Assembly (NCBI RefSeq): GCF_001591445.1
Contig: NZ_BCUX01000005.1
Coordinates: forward strand, 124,001-188,000
Direction of reading: 5' to 3'
Length of the DNA: 64,000 nt
Source of the DNA: Neobacillus drentensis NBRC 102427
GTDB lineage: Bacteria > Bacillota > Bacilli > Bacillales > Cytobacillaceae
Shown here: positions 1 to 8,664 of the stretch, piece after piece
Position numbering within the stretch: position 1 is the stretch's first letter
How the letters are laid out: the number at the start of each line of letters is the position of its first letter
Translations under genes and position numbers: made by a program
Notes under the pieces: model-generated
Databases searched by the model: none
What the model was told of the DNA's origin: nothing
Seen by the model: the letters and a program-made list of their open reading frames with translations, nothing else

Positions 1-564
1 AATATGCTTCAAATCTGTATTTAAAAGAGGAAGCAAATTCTTAGGGTCTGCATACTGCATTGGCACGATTAGGACAAAGATCAACCAGATAGTCCCTATA
101 ACAGAGAAAAAAGCAACTCCGACAATGATACGAATTCCGCCATTAACGGCATAGATTGTTAAAAGAATTAGTGGAATAGCAATTTGCCATGTTGGTAAAT
201 CTGGAAAAATCCATACTTGGACAATTTCAATATAGTTCATCAGAATAACAAAAAAACTTATAGTCATATAGAGCATATAAAATATATTCATGGCATTTCC
301 AAGCCATTTTCCTAAAACATCTACCTGAATTCCATATAAATCAGCACTATCATATTTTTTCAGCATTAAAACCATCATCGCTAAAACAACAGCTGATAAG
401 CCTCCACCGAGAAAGACAGATATCCAAGCATCATGTTTTGCCGCCATGTATACGATCCTCGGCAATCCAACAATTCCTACGCCAGTTTGCGTAGCATTAA
501 TAAAAAACAGGACCAGGAATGCATTAACCAATAATCCTTCCTTTGGATACAAATTCACTTTCAT
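1..564 (-). CDS. GerAB-type spore germination permease (partial)
   Basis: This is the 5' part of an integral membrane protein that runs off the left edge of the window, so its C-terminus is missing. Translation from the ATG at 564 begins MKVNLYPKEGLLVNAFLVLF and continues with hydrophobic helices separated by short loops, as in the APC-like GerAB/GerKB endospore permeases. It follows the GerAA-type gene after only 11 bases, the usual GerA-GerB operon order; the GerC lipoprotein gene would be expected beyond the edge. Family knowledge: GerAB-type subunits bind the germinant in the inner spore membrane. Which germinant is recognised cannot be read from sequence. Confidence 0.88.
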   Translation of the reverse strand, partial: MKVNLYPKEGLLVNAFLVLFFINATQTGVGIVGLPRIVYMAAKHDAWISVFLGGGLSAVVLAMMVLMLKKYDSADLYGIQVDVLGKWLGNAMNIFYMLYMTISFFVILMNYIEIVQVWIFPDLPTWQIAIPLILLTIYAVNGGIRIIVGVAFFSVIGTIWLIFVLIVPMQYADPKNLLPLLNTDLKHI

Positions 565-575
565 CCTGACCGCTC

Positions 576-2099
576 CTATTCATCTACATCCTTTTTTTCA
601 CGACCTTTTTGTTTTGGAAAACGTTCGTTGTCAACCGGACGGTTCGTTAATGGCCTATAAGATAAAAATTGAGCCGGAAATTTGAGAAGACTGTATCCTA
701 AGTCCTTCCACCTGAAGGGATAGACAGGCATAAGGTAGGGTCTCCCTATTGTGGTTAATTTCAATAGATGAATGAGAATAAAACAAAATGAATACATAAT
801 ACCTATTCCCCCCCATAAACCTGCTAAAACGATAATTGGAAAACGAATCATACGAATAGCGGTACCCATTATATAACTGGGTGAAGTAAAGGAGCCGAGG
901 GCACTTAGTGCGATAATGATAATTAAGATATTACTTGTAAAACCCGCCTGCACAGCGGCCTGACCGATAACAATACCACCAACAATACCCATTGTTTGAC
1001 CTACTTTTGTTGGCAGTCTTGCTCCAGCTTCTCTTAAAAGCTCGATGACAAATTCTAAGAGAAGGGCTTCAAGGACTGGAGGGAAAGGCACATTTGCCCT
1101 GGATTGTCCCAGCGAAATAAGCAATGCTGAAGGGATGATTTCATAATGATAAGTCAATACAGCCACATAGGCAGGAGTCAATAATACCGATAGAAAAATT
1201 GAAATAATTCGCAGCATCCTTAAGAAAAAACCCATATTCCAACGCATATAGACATCTTCGGTTGATTCAAAAAAACTAAGAAATGGTGTTGGACCATAAA
1301 TTGCAGACGGAGAACGGTCCATCAATACGGCAACTCTCCCCCTCATTAATGAAAGGGTGACTCGGTCCGGTAGTTCTGTTGACATAATTTGTGGGAAAAT
1401 CGTCCAACTATTATCCTCTATCAATTGGCCAAGCACCGTTGTATCCGGTATATAATCGTAATCTAACTCCGAGATTCTTTGCCGAAAGGTATTCACATTG
1501 TCTTCATCCGCAATATCCTTAACGTAGACAAGTTTTCCAGGTGTTTTTACCCTTTTCCCGACGGTAATATCTTCCATACATAATTGTGGATCCTTCAAAT
1601 TACTCCTGATAATATTTAGATTGCCTATTAGAGATTCTGTAAAAGAGATCTTTGGACCATACACGAGCGACTCGGTTTCAGCCTTTTCAAGCGATCTTTC
1701 AACGGTTGTACCGACATTAGCAAGTATCCCGAACGGTTCACCATCGACATAAATGTATGCTTTTCCTTCTATTAAGGAAGCAACAACTTCTTTTAATTGA
1801 TTGGCTGCCGAAATTTCTGCAATTGGTAAAATTTGCGCAAGACTCTCCGTAGTCCATTCTTCTTGTGTATTTTGCTGAACCGGTAACAATAAAAATTCAT
1901 CAAAGCTTGTTTTATCAATCAGACTGCTTAAAAAGCAAAAAACGATTTTCTTCCCGTTCTTTTTTAAGGTCCGAAAATTCAGGTCTGAACAATCGCCTAT
2001 CACTGCCTGTAATTCTGATTTAAGATCGTCCACATTTAAACTATGCGGCTTCTTATCCTTATCCTCTGACTGTTTATTACCTGTCTTCCGCTTAAACAT
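576..2099 (-). CDS. GerA family spore germination protein (A subunit)
   Basis: A 507-residue GerAA/GerKA-type subunit of a spore germinant receptor. The N-terminal half is soluble. The C-terminal half holds several membrane segments and the conserved GerA signature around SRANVPFPPVLEALLLE. The ATG at 2099 is preferred because AAGGTG lies six bases upstream; an in-frame GTG at 2108 overlaps that site. It is the first gene of an operon with the GerAB-type permease. Family knowledge: GerA-type A subunits form ion channels in the spore inner membrane that open on germinant sensing. Transcription in the forespore under sigma-G is expected, but I could not assign a promoter. Confidence 0.93.
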   Translation of the reverse strand: MFKRKTGNKQSEDKDKKPHSLNVDDLKSELQAVIGDCSDLNFRTLKKNGKKIVFCFLSSLIDKTSFDEFLLLPVQQNTQEEWTTESLAQILPIAEISAANQLKEVVASLIEGKAYIYVDGEPFGILANVGTTVERSLEKAETESLVYGPKISFTESLIGNLNIIRSNLKDPQLCMEDITVGKRVKTPGKLVYVKDIADEDNVNTFRQRISELDYDYIPDTTVLGQLIEDNSWTIFPQIMSTELPDRVTLSLMRGRVAVLMDRSPSAIYGPTPFLSFFESTEDVYMRWNMGFFLRMLRIISIFLSVLLTPAYVAVLTYHYEIIPSALLISLGQSRANVPFPPVLEALLLEFVIELLREAGARLPTKVGQTMGIVGGIVIGQAAVQAGFTSNILIIIIALSALGSFTSPSYIMGTAIRMIRFPIIVLAGLWGGIGIMYSFCFILIHLLKLTTIGRPYLMPVYPFRWKDLGYSLLKFPAQFLSYRPLTNRPVDNERFPKQKGREKKDVDE

Positions 2100-2166
2100 T
2101 GGCAACACCTTAATTGTTTAATTTTTTTTATCATTACCAATAAAACTAATTTTAACCAAGCGATAA

Positions 2167-2220
2167 CAAAAGGGCGCCAGATGCCATGTGAATTTTTCAC
2201 ATGGTGCCTGACACCCTTTA
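2167..2220 (-). terminator. Intrinsic terminator of the first degV gene
   Basis: Read on the minus strand just after the degV stop, an imperfect hairpin closes on AAAGGG/CCCTTT around a perfect CATGTGAA/TTCACATG core and is followed by TTTTG. The 5' arm contains GGTGTCAGGCACC, a short palindrome-like word I recall as common in Bacillus genomes. Confidence 0.7.
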
Positions 2221-2232
2221 ATAGAAAATTTT

Positions 2233-3075
2233 TTATTCAAAATAATACATTAAGGCGATTGTACCTGGCCCTGTATGTGTGCTAATCGTCGGCCCCGTGT
2301 AATCAATCGAAATATCTTTATATCCGGTTAAGTCAGTAATTGCCGCTTTTAGTTTAGCGGATAGTTCGTATGCTTCCGCATGAACAATGCCAGCTCCTAA
2401 GATGGTTTTCCCTTTAACATCCTCTGCAAATTGCTTGGCCAAAAATTTAACCACCTGTGAATGACTGCGGACCTTAGCGACGGGATTGTATTCTGCCCCT
2501 TCAAGTGACGCAATCGGTTTGATATTTAATAACGAGCCAATAAAGGCCTTTCCCTTACCAATCCGTCCACCCTTCACCATGTTCTCTAGCGTATCTATCA
2601 TAATAAAGAGCTTAGTATGTTCTCTTACCTTTTCAAGGCGGGAGAGGATTTCCTCCATACTTTTACCCTGTTTCGCCATTTTAGCTGCTTCCCTAACCTG
2701 GAACTGGAGTGCCAACGAGATAAACATCGAGTCAATAACAGTCACTTTCGTATTCGTCATTTGGGCAGCACTCTCAGCAGACCGGACCGTCCCGCTCATT
2801 TTGCCTGTCATATGGATGGATAAAACCTCATAGCCTTCTTCCCCAAGCCTGTCATAAACTTCAAGAAAGGTCCCTGTAGAAGGTTGGGAGCTTTTCGGCA
2901 ATTCTCCTAAGTTTTTCATTGTTTCTATAAATTCTGCAGGCTGTAGTTCTACTCTATCTAAATAGGTTTCTCCATTTATCGTTACGGACAATGGAACAAC
3001 TATTATACCAAGTTGTTCTGCCATTTCTAATGGCATGTCCATTGTTGAATCGGTTACAATTTTAATTTTGCTCAT
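2233..3075 (-). CDS. DegV family fatty-acid-binding protein
   Basis: A 280-residue DegV/EDD-fold protein. It starts with the typical KIVTDSTMDMP segment and carries the lipid-contacting SSQPSTGTF motif near residue 60, plus a TGKMSGT loop. Family knowledge: such proteins (FakB class) bind a fatty acid and present its carboxylate to the kinase FakA for phosphorylation before use in phospholipid synthesis. No FakA gene lies nearby. GGGAAGTGAT stands before the ATG. A second DegV is encoded at 40311-41159, so the cell has at least two, probably with different lipid preferences. The gene appears monocistronic. Confidence 0.92.
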   Translation of the reverse strand: MSKIKIVTDSTMDMPLEMAEQLGIIVVPLSVTINGETYLDRVELQPAEFIETMKNLGELPKSSQPSTGTFLEVYDRLGEEGYEVLSIHMTGKMSGTVRSAESAAQMTNTKVTVIDSMFISLALQFQVREAAKMAKQGKSMEEILSRLEKVREHTKLFIMIDTLENMVKGGRIGKGKAFIGSLLNIKPIASLEGAEYNPVAKVRSHSQVVKFLAKQFAEDVKGKTILGAGIVHAEAYELSAKLKAAITDLTGYKDISIDYTGPTISTHTGPGTIALMYYFE

Positions 3076-3168
3076 AACAAATCACTTCCCTACCAGTACT
3101 GCTTTGTATTATACAGTTAACTACTATTGAAGGGAATAACATCCATCACTTTTCATGTTTTTTCTAAG

Positions 3169-3317
3169 AAAAGCGCAAGCGCCCTGTTCAGCGGCGTATG
3201 GCCTGGAGCGCTCCAACTGAGATAAAGGAAACACGAAGAGCCGAAGGAGATTCGATGTTGACTTATCGTAGGGCGGAGAGCGAAGGACACTAGCCGCTAG
3301 GGCGCTGGAGCTGGACA
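3169..3317. repeat. Dispersed Bacillus-type repeat, copy 1
   Basis: A noncoding GC-richer block opening with AAAAGCGCAAGCGCC and closing with GGGCGCTGGAGCTGGACA. Its ends are complementary (AGCGCCCT with AGGGCGCT, then GCGGC with GCCGC), so the element can fold into a long stem. The same end modules occur at 34342-34463 around a different interior. The short reading frame through it is not considered a gene. Confidence 0.7.
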
Positions 3318-3364
3318 ATTTTCAAAGTCGAAATTTATACATTCTTATCTTCTAAAATAGGCTC

Positions 3365-3554
3365 GTTGATTTCCGCTCCAGGTGCTTCGCTTTCCGCGGG
3401 CGGTGCCGGGGAGCCTCGTCGGCGCTGAAGCGCCTGCGGGGTCTCCCCTGCCCCGTACTCCCGCAGGACATTGAATAAGCATCGTAGAATCAACACTGCA
3501 CGAAGGAAATGCGATAGCATTTTCGAGGATCTCGCACCTTCCGCTCCAATCAAC
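3365..3554. repeat. Second dispersed Bacillus-type repeat family
   Basis: A GC-rich block running from GTTGATTTCCGCTCCAGG to CTTCCGCTCCAATCAAC, with inverted GTTGATT/AATCAAC termini. The interior contains GCTTTCCGCGGGCGGTGC and a stretch of complementary cytosine- and guanine-rich arms. I recognise it as a repeat scattered through Bacillus and Neobacillus intergenic regions. Only one copy is present here. Together with the neighbouring repeat it fills the gap between degV and the small gene ending at 3640. Confidence 0.65.
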
Positions 3555-3599
3555 CTAGTGCCAAATTCAACAAGTAACTTTAACATATATAAAATAAAA

Positions 3600-3631
3600 G
3601 AGCACCGCTGAGGTATTCCCCAGCGGTGCTC
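3600..3631 (-). terminator. Intrinsic terminator behind the small conserved gene
   Basis: A perfect 11-bp stem (GAGCACCGCTG with CAGCGGTGCTC), followed on the minus strand by TTTTATTTTATAT, eight bases after the stop of the gene at 3640-3891. Confidence 0.9.
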
Positions 3632-3639
3632 GAATGGCA

Positions 3640-3891
3640 TTATGCGTTATTCTTTAATTCTCCAATCTTAAACAATTGTTCATAATCAGGCCACTTCATG
3701 ACCTTTTTCAAATAATCTTTAAAGGAATAGCTTTTTTTCAAGCTTTTTTCCATGTAGAGTGACGTTACAAACGTCTGTAAACGGACTTGGATTATAAATT
3801 TATAAGTGCTATCTTCCACCAATACAGGAATATCTATAACTTTAAGCTTCTGTCCAACAACATTTTTGAACTCTAGGCTTTTGAATAACAA
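3640..3891 (-). CDS. Small conserved protein (DUF2535/YpmP-like)
   Basis: An 83-residue soluble protein rich in Lys and hydrophobic residues, with no membrane segment or metal motif. The frame stays open up to an ATG at 3933. That ATG lies inside a TATAAT promoter box (3925-3930), so I prefer the TTG at 3891, which follows AAAGAGG at good spacing and gives (M)LFKSLEFKNVVGQKLKV. The pattern resembles, from memory, the small Bacillus DUF2535 proteins of YpmP type; that assignment is tentative and no function is known to me. The group II intron ends about 85 bases upstream of its promoter. Confidence 0.6.
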   Translation of the reverse strand: MLFKSLEFKNVVGQKLKVIDIPVLVEDSTYKFIIQVRLQTFVTSLYMEKSLKKSYSFKDYLKKVMKWPDYEQLFKIGELKNNA

Positions 3892-4015
3892 AATATCAAT
3901 CCTCTTTTTCACCCGTTTGTGTATATTATACACCTTTTTGACATCGAAAATTGTCTAATTATGCCTAGATAAAAATATTTATGAATTATGTAATTGTCAA
4001 TATTTCTTAAATAGA

Positions 4016-6062
4016 ATAGAGTAGGCGCATGAAAAATTCATGCGCCTCTCACAGATCCGTACGTGCGGGTCATCGCATACGGCTCCTCCACGTTTATCCC
4101 CGCTGGGGATGTAGCTCATTGTAAATGTCTAAAAGAAAAACAAGTTTGATTTCACGAAACCTTTCATTAGGAATCGCATAATGTACATGTTGGGTCATCG
4201 AATTTCTCCATCTAGTCATTGAAAAATGAGGAAGTTCACCCTCCCAATTCCTTTTTCGAAGCTCCTTGTGGAGCTTTCTTATTTTTCTCCAGCTTCTTAA
4301 TTGAATCATCCTAAGCCTTCTTCGAATCCATGAATCCAATTGTTGAAACAGTTTCTTTGAAAATCCAATGCCAAAGTATCTTCCCCATCCTCTGATAATG
4401 GGGTTCAATCGGTGTTTAATGAATTCCTCCAAACCCACTGTTTGGTTTCTTTTCGTTACCATTTTGATCCTTTCCTTGAATTTCTTTACTGCCTTATCTG
4501 ATGGCTAGTGGAAATATCCTTTTTTGAAAATGTATCCTAAAAAGATAAACGGTTCTTCATAATTGTCCACTATCTTAGTTTTATCAGGGTGTATTTTCAA
4601 GCCTAACCCTTCTTCTAAAAGCTTTTCTACCGTTCTTAGTACTCTTTCCGCACCTTTTCGAGATTTGCAGCAAATAACAAAATCATCCGCAAACCTTGTA
4701 ATACGATGACCTCTTTCTGTCATCATTTCGTCAAGTGGATGTAGATAGATGTTCGCTAACAGTGGACTAATTACGCCGCCCTGTGGACTCCCCTTTTCAT
4801 TCTGATAGAATACACCATTTTCAAGGATTCCAGACCTTAGGAACTGTACAATTAGTGCTAGAACACTTCCATCCACAACTTCCTCTTTGATTAATTCAAG
4901 GAGTTTGTCATGGGGGATAGTATCAAAGTACGTTTTTATATCGGCGTCTATTACAAAGGTATATCCTTCCCCTAAATCCTTCCGGATTTTATCTATCGCC
5001 ATATGTGCACTTCGGTTCGGACGAAATCCAAAACTACAATCCAAGAATTTCTGTTCAAAGATAGGTTCAAGTATTCTTTTAGTTGCGGCTTGGACGATTC
5101 GGTCTACTACTGTTGGAATTCCTAATGGGCGTTTCGAACCATCAGCTTTTGGAATAAAAACTCTTCTGACTGGTTTTGCACGATATGTTTTCATACGCAT
5201 AGATTCTTGGAGCACTCTTAAGTTATGTTCCAATTCTATTTCATAATCTTTAATCGATACTTTATCCACACCATGTGCCCCACGATTTTTCTTTACGTCA
5301 TAGAAAGCTTGTTCCAAGTTTTGATAATCCCATAATTTATCCATTAGGCTGTACCACTTGCGTTTCTTTTTAGAATTCCCCACTACACGTAAGCTTCGTT
5401 TTCCTATTGATCCATGCAAGTATTCGTTTCCTTTCCTAACACATTGTCAGCTGTATAGTTGATTCAATAACTGATTAGCATTAGTACTACGCCCTAAACA
5501 ACCTACTTTCTTTCGGTCTCGATTCTTTGGCTATCTGCCTCATCGACTTCTGTTTAGTACATGACGAGTAAATAAGTTCGTTTTGCTTTTCTTCCATGGA
5601 CAGACGGGCTTCGCATCAGTTCACTGCCTTTTGGGTCAATGTCTGCCTTACCAATTTCATGATAAGTCACTTGTCTTTGCGGCATTTCCGACAAGTTTAT
5701 TCACTACTATCCCCTGCTCTGACTTCTCACCTTCCATAGTCAATTTCTTGTCCATCGCGGCTTTGAAAAGATTTACCACCTACGGTGGAGAAGATGAGAT
5801 CTCCTTGGGTCACGTCATCGCCTTTCACTCGAAGCCAGTCCTCATAACTAATAAGATACAGAGTGGTATTGGACATCCCCATTTTTGGCAAGGTTATCCC
5901 ATCTTACCAGCCAACCTAGTTTCAGCCACCTGTTCCGAGTTTTGCCTTCAGGTCCTCCGCACGAAATCTCACGATACTCGCACTACCTGTCAACTATCCA
6001 TTTCCGCCACAACGGCATGTTAGGGACTTTCACCCATTAGAGCGAAGCGCTGCCAAGCGCAC
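4016..6062 (-). mobile_element. Group II intron, IIC-like, with maturase gene
   Basis: On the minus strand the element begins GTGCGCTTGGC at 6062 and carries GGGTGAAAGTCCC about 30 bases in, the standard group II 5' end. The reverse transcriptase gene sits in domain IV. After it, a domain V-like hairpin (GAGCCGTATGCGATGA paired with the segment around GTACGGATCTGTGAGAGG, about 4040-4080) and a domain VI-like hairpin (GGCGCATGAA/TTCATGCGCC) precede the 3' end CTACTCTAT at 4016. The 5' exon is an intrinsic terminator stem followed by TTTTTTGG, the insertion pattern known for class IIC introns. Exact borders are inferred from consensus. The maturase has an in-frame stop, so mobility is probably lost unless helped in trans. 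Confidence 0.88.
4094..5419 (-). pseudogene. ltrA: Group II intron reverse transcriptase/maturase with in-frame TAG
   Basis: An intron-encoded reverse transcriptase with maturase domain, about 441 codons, interrupted by one in-frame TAG at 4505-4507. Before the stop are 304 residues with the RT core: IPKADGSKRPLGIPT, FGFRPNRSAH, QGGVISPLLANIYLH and the catalytic FADDF near residue 240. After it the same frame continues PSDKAVKKFKERIK into the maturase domain (RGWGRYFGIG) and ends at 4094. There is no frameshift, so a single base change (for example TTG to TAG) explains the break. An RT without its maturase (X) domain would be expected to fail in splicing. TAG readthrough is possible but unsupported. 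Confidence 0.88.
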
Positions 6063-6065
6063 CAA

Positions 6066-6093
6066 AAAACAGGACATGTGGGTGGCCTGTTTT
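6066..6093 (-). terminator. Intrinsic terminator used as intron insertion site
   Basis: Minus-strand stem AAAACAGG/CCTGTTTT followed by TTTTTT, directly behind the zinc-ribbon gene ending at 6095. The group II intron starts two bases after the T tract. Confidence 0.85.
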
Positions 6094-6094
6094 C

Positions 6095-6325
6095 CTAGTC
6101 GTATGATTTAAAAATATATGGACTTACTTGGGGCCATGATTGCTTGTTATGCTGCGAGTAACGGTTGTGGATTAGGAATAATTGAGGTTTCTTGTGGCGA
6201 CGTGTTTCAGCAGTTTGTAACTTGGCTTTGGTGAGGTTGTTGTTGCAAGTTGGACAGATCCATATTCCGGAGTCGATGCTGCTAAAGGATGGCTTGTTGC
6301 AGTTTGGGCAGAGTTTTTTGTACAT
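6095..6325 (-). CDS. Small zinc-ribbon protein, function unknown
   Basis: A 76-residue basic protein whose first third holds two CxxC knuckles (CPNC at residues 5-8 and CPTC about 17 residues on), the layout of a single zinc ribbon. The rest is polar and has no recognised domain. The ATG at 6325 follows GGAG by nine bases; a TTG at 6340 is open in the same frame but overlaps that site. The gene is bounded downstream by its own terminator. I do not recognise a specific family; a DNA- or RNA-associated role is only a guess from the ribbon. Confidence 0.6.
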   Translation of the reverse strand: MYKKLCPNCNKPSFSSIDSGIWICPTCNNNLTKAKLQTAETRRHKKPQLFLIHNRYSQHNKQSWPQVSPYIFKSYD

Positions 6326-6406
6326 TGGGAACAACTCCAATCATTAATTCGAGGATTTTTACTATTCTATCTTCAAAAAGCTGGTATGTATCATAAATTC
6401 AAATTG

Positions 6407-6439
6407 GACCTTGATTTTGGAATTCACCTAATCAAGGTC
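6407..6439. repeat. 10-bp inverted repeat downstream of the LPXTG gene
   Basis: GACCTTGATT (6407-6416) and its complement AATCAAGGTC (6430-6439) flank 13 bases just after the LPXTG gene. No T tract follows on either strand, so it may be an RNA 3'-end stem, not a classical terminator. Confidence 0.45.
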
Positions 6440-6442
6440 ATA

Positions 6443-7042
6443 TTAGGATTCCTTTTCTATCTTTCTTCTTTTAAGGAAGAATTGAAGTGTTGAACCAGTT
6501 AAAACAAAAACCACTCCTGCTACTAGTATATTAAACATATTTGTTCCTGTTTCTGGAAGTTTCGGGCCATCAACGGGGATTGTACCACCTAAAGTGCCCT
6601 CTACATACAATTTGATTTGGAAATCTGTGCTTAGCCCTTGAAACTCATTTCCAAGTTCCATTGGAACTTTAATATAAAATAGTAAACTGTCATTTTCCTT
6701 ACTTTTCAATAACCTAGGCGACAGTTTGTTAAATTCAAATAATTTCCCGATATATATAACTTCGTTTTTGTCTTTAATAGTTAAATCTAGTTTGTCATAG
6801 AAAATTTCTGACCCAGAAAGGAACTTACTGGATGCAAGATAGTTAAAGTCTTGATTTCCATTATTTTTAATAATTAAATTACGAGAAACAGAATCTCCTG
6901 GTTTAATATTTGATAAATCAAAGAGCACTTTACCTGGGGATGTTGATAAATCAATTTCCTCATTAGTATTGGTCTCTCCATATGTCCGTAATGGATTAAG
7001 GACCAAGAAAGTTATTAAAAGTAGGAGTATTATTTTCCTCAT
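6443..7042 (-). CDS. LPXTG cell-wall-anchored protein with TasA-like domain
   Basis: A 199-residue secreted protein: N-terminal signal peptide (MRKIILLLLITFLVLNPLRT), a beta-rich ectodomain, then LPETG near residue 163, a hydrophobic helix and a basic tail (KRRK), which is a sortase sorting signal. The ectodomain carries FDLSNIKPGDSV followed by an IIKNNG segment, almost the same as FDLSNMKPGDSV and LNNAG in the neighbouring TasA, so it is probably a TasA-fold domain anchored to peptidoglycan. It is the last gene of the biofilm locus but lies beyond the tasA terminator. Inference: an anchor or nucleator for matrix fibres. AGAGAGG precedes the ATG. Confidence 0.8.
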   Translation of the reverse strand: MRKIILLLLITFLVLNPLRTYGETNTNEEIDLSTSPGKVLFDLSNIKPGDSVSRNLIIKNNGNQDFNYLASSKFLSGSEIFYDKLDLTIKDKNEVIYIGKLFEFNKLSPRLLKSKENDSLLFYIKVPMELGNEFQGLSTDFQIKLYVEGTLGGTIPVDGPKLPETGTNMFNILVAGVVFVLTGSTLQFFLKRRKIEKES

Positions 7043-7080
7043 AAAATACCTCTCTAACTATAAATAAATAAACATTATAG

Positions 7081-7104
7081 AAAAGGTGGTTAGACCACCT
7101 TTTC
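7081..7104 (-). terminator. Intrinsic terminator of the tapA-sipW-tasA operon
   Basis: Minus strand AAAAGGTGG-TCTAA-CCACCTTTT hairpin followed by CTATAAT, 18 bases after the tasA stop. The stem is symmetrical and ends in U residues. Confidence 0.8.
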
Positions 7105-7121
7105 TATAATTTTCAAGAATA

Positions 7122-7970
7122 TTATTTACCAGGAGTAACCTCGGTTACTGCATTATTTACAGTTCCAGTACCTTTAGTTATTGGAGTAGGCATCGTTGTA
7201 CCATCGGCAGATCCTTGGACTTCATTGTTTACTGCACCGTTAGCGTTAGGTGTATCTACATGTACACCATCCCATTGAGTTGCTTCTAAGTTAAAGAAGA
7301 AGTCAATTTTGTCACCTTGGTATTTATTTTGAACATATTCATTGTTATTGTCTTTAGTTGGATCATTTTTAAATGTAATTTGGATAAATACATTATCTGA
7401 ATCTGTTGGAACTACTGGAATCCCTCTGTACCCTTCACGGCCAGCAGCTACAGTTAATGGAGCCAAGTTAATTTTATTTCCTGCTCCTAGATATTCAGGC
7501 TTAACTTTAGCAACATAAGATCCATCAACAAGGTCCGCCAAAGTAATAGGATTTGCAGGGTTTAACGTTACTTTTGCACGTGGTTCAAAAGTTGGAGCAG
7601 GGTTTTCTGAATCAACTTGCATAAAATCAACTACAAATTGAGAAAGATATTCTGCCTGTGTAGAAGTTAATGTTCCATCAACAAAATTATTAGCAGTAGT
7701 GTTTAATAAAACTTCTTTAATTGCAATTGAACCTGCATTATTCAATTTAAAAATTCTTTGTACACTATCACCAGGTTTCATGTTACTTAAATCAAAGTTA
7801 ATTGGTTTCGAATTATCAGTTTTACCTACTTCTAAGTTTAATGTACCTGAAGCAAAATGGTTATTGATTGTTGCTGTGTCGTTAAATGCTGCCCATGTTC
7901 CTCCACCAATTAATGATAAACCTAGTGCTGCAGAAGCTACACCCATACCTAATTTTCTTTTAATTGTCAT
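7122..7970 (-). CDS. tasA: TasA/camelysin family biofilm matrix fibre protein
   Basis: A 282-residue secreted matrix protein. It has a SipW-type signal sequence ending near GTWAAFNDTA, then the TasA core beginning ASGTLNLEVG and containing FDLSNMKPGDSV. Family knowledge: TasA (peptidase M73/camelysin superfamily in databases) is processed by SipW and assembles into extracellular fibres that hold biofilms together, with TapA helping assembly. The C-terminal 40 residues are Asn-, Thr- and Gly-rich and look disordered. AGGAGGAAG precedes the ATG. The gene is the third of tapA-sipW-tasA and is expected to be SinR-repressed. Confidence 0.93.
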   Translation of the reverse strand: MTIKRKLGMGVASAALGLSLIGGGTWAAFNDTATINNHFASGTLNLEVGKTDNSKPINFDLSNMKPGDSVQRIFKLNNAGSIAIKEVLLNTTANNFVDGTLTSTQAEYLSQFVVDFMQVDSENPAPTFEPRAKVTLNPANPITLADLVDGSYVAKVKPEYLGAGNKINLAPLTVAAGREGYRGIPVVPTDSDNVFIQITFKNDPTKDNNNEYVQNKYQGDKIDFFFNLEATQWDGVHVDTPNANGAVNNEVQGSADGTTMPTPITKGTGTVNNAVTEVTPGK

Positions 7971-8060
7971 TTTTTCTTCCTCCTGTTTTCTCCCTCATTT
8001 TTTGAGGTATGTAATTTTTATATTGAATCCCTACGTCTCCATAAGGAATGCAACCAAAAT

Positions 8061-8630
8061 TTAAGCAGTTTTTTCACTTTCTTTTTTAGGTTTATCTAGT
8101 TCTTTTAACGCTTTTAAGATTGTAATTACTGAGTAAAACAGTAAGAGTACTCCAGGTGTAATTAGTAAAGCTGCCATCCCTTTACTGGATTTTGCAAAAT
8201 CTATTAAATATCCCAGAAGCGGAATAGTGAACCCAGTATATTTTGCAACTACATTTTGTGACATTATAGGATTAACATCAGCGTCCTCATTGTTATCACC
8301 TTTTGTTTGATACAACACTTGATCGCCCTGTTTAATTACTTTTATTATTCTATGAGTTACTATTTTTTGATCCTGCTCCATAAAAGTAACAATGTCTTTT
8401 TCTTTTAAATTTGTTGTGTCACTAATTGGCTTTACAGCAATAATTGAACCTGTTTTAAATGTAGGCTCCATTGAACCGGATAACACTGTTTTTAATTGGT
8501 AGCCTAAGAATGATGGTTCACCACCTGAAGCTTTTGATGAAACTACTACAAAAGTCATAAAGATTAGTAGTAAGAATAGAATCACTGTAATTAAATTGCT
8601 GGTAACCTTCCAAACTTTCTTTGTTTTCAT
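8061..8630 (-). CDS. sipW: ER-type signal peptidase I SipW
   Basis: A 189-residue membrane signal peptidase of the archaeal/ER class. An N-terminal helix is followed by the catalytic serine in SGSMEPT, the histidine in VTHRI (in place of the bacterial lysine), an aspartate-rich GDNNEDAD loop and a C-terminal helix. Family knowledge: SipW cleaves the signal peptides of TapA and TasA. I prefer the ATG at 8630, eight bases after AGGAG; a GTG and another ATG lie just upstream in frame. It lies between tapA and tasA in the standard order. Confidence 0.93.
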   Translation of the reverse strand: MKTKKVWKVTSNLITVILFLLLIFMTFVVVSSKASGGEPSFLGYQLKTVLSGSMEPTFKTGSIIAVKPISDTTNLKEKDIVTFMEQDQKIVTHRIIKVIKQGDQVLYQTKGDNNEDADVNPIMSQNVVAKYTGFTIPLLGYLIDFAKSSKGMAALLITPGVLLLFYSVITILKALKELDKPKKESEKTA

Positions 8631-8664
8631 TTTCATCACTCCTATTACTTAAAACTATTATTAA

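Noticed and set aside
3124..3640. Two open frames on the minus strand inside the repeat blocks
   Set aside because: They follow GC-rich repeat sequence, have atypical composition and no ribosome binding site.
5583..6023. 146-codon open frame on the plus strand, antisense to the intron 5' part
   Set aside because: It lies opposite the structured domain I RNA of the group II intron, has no ribosome site, and its protein has no family features.
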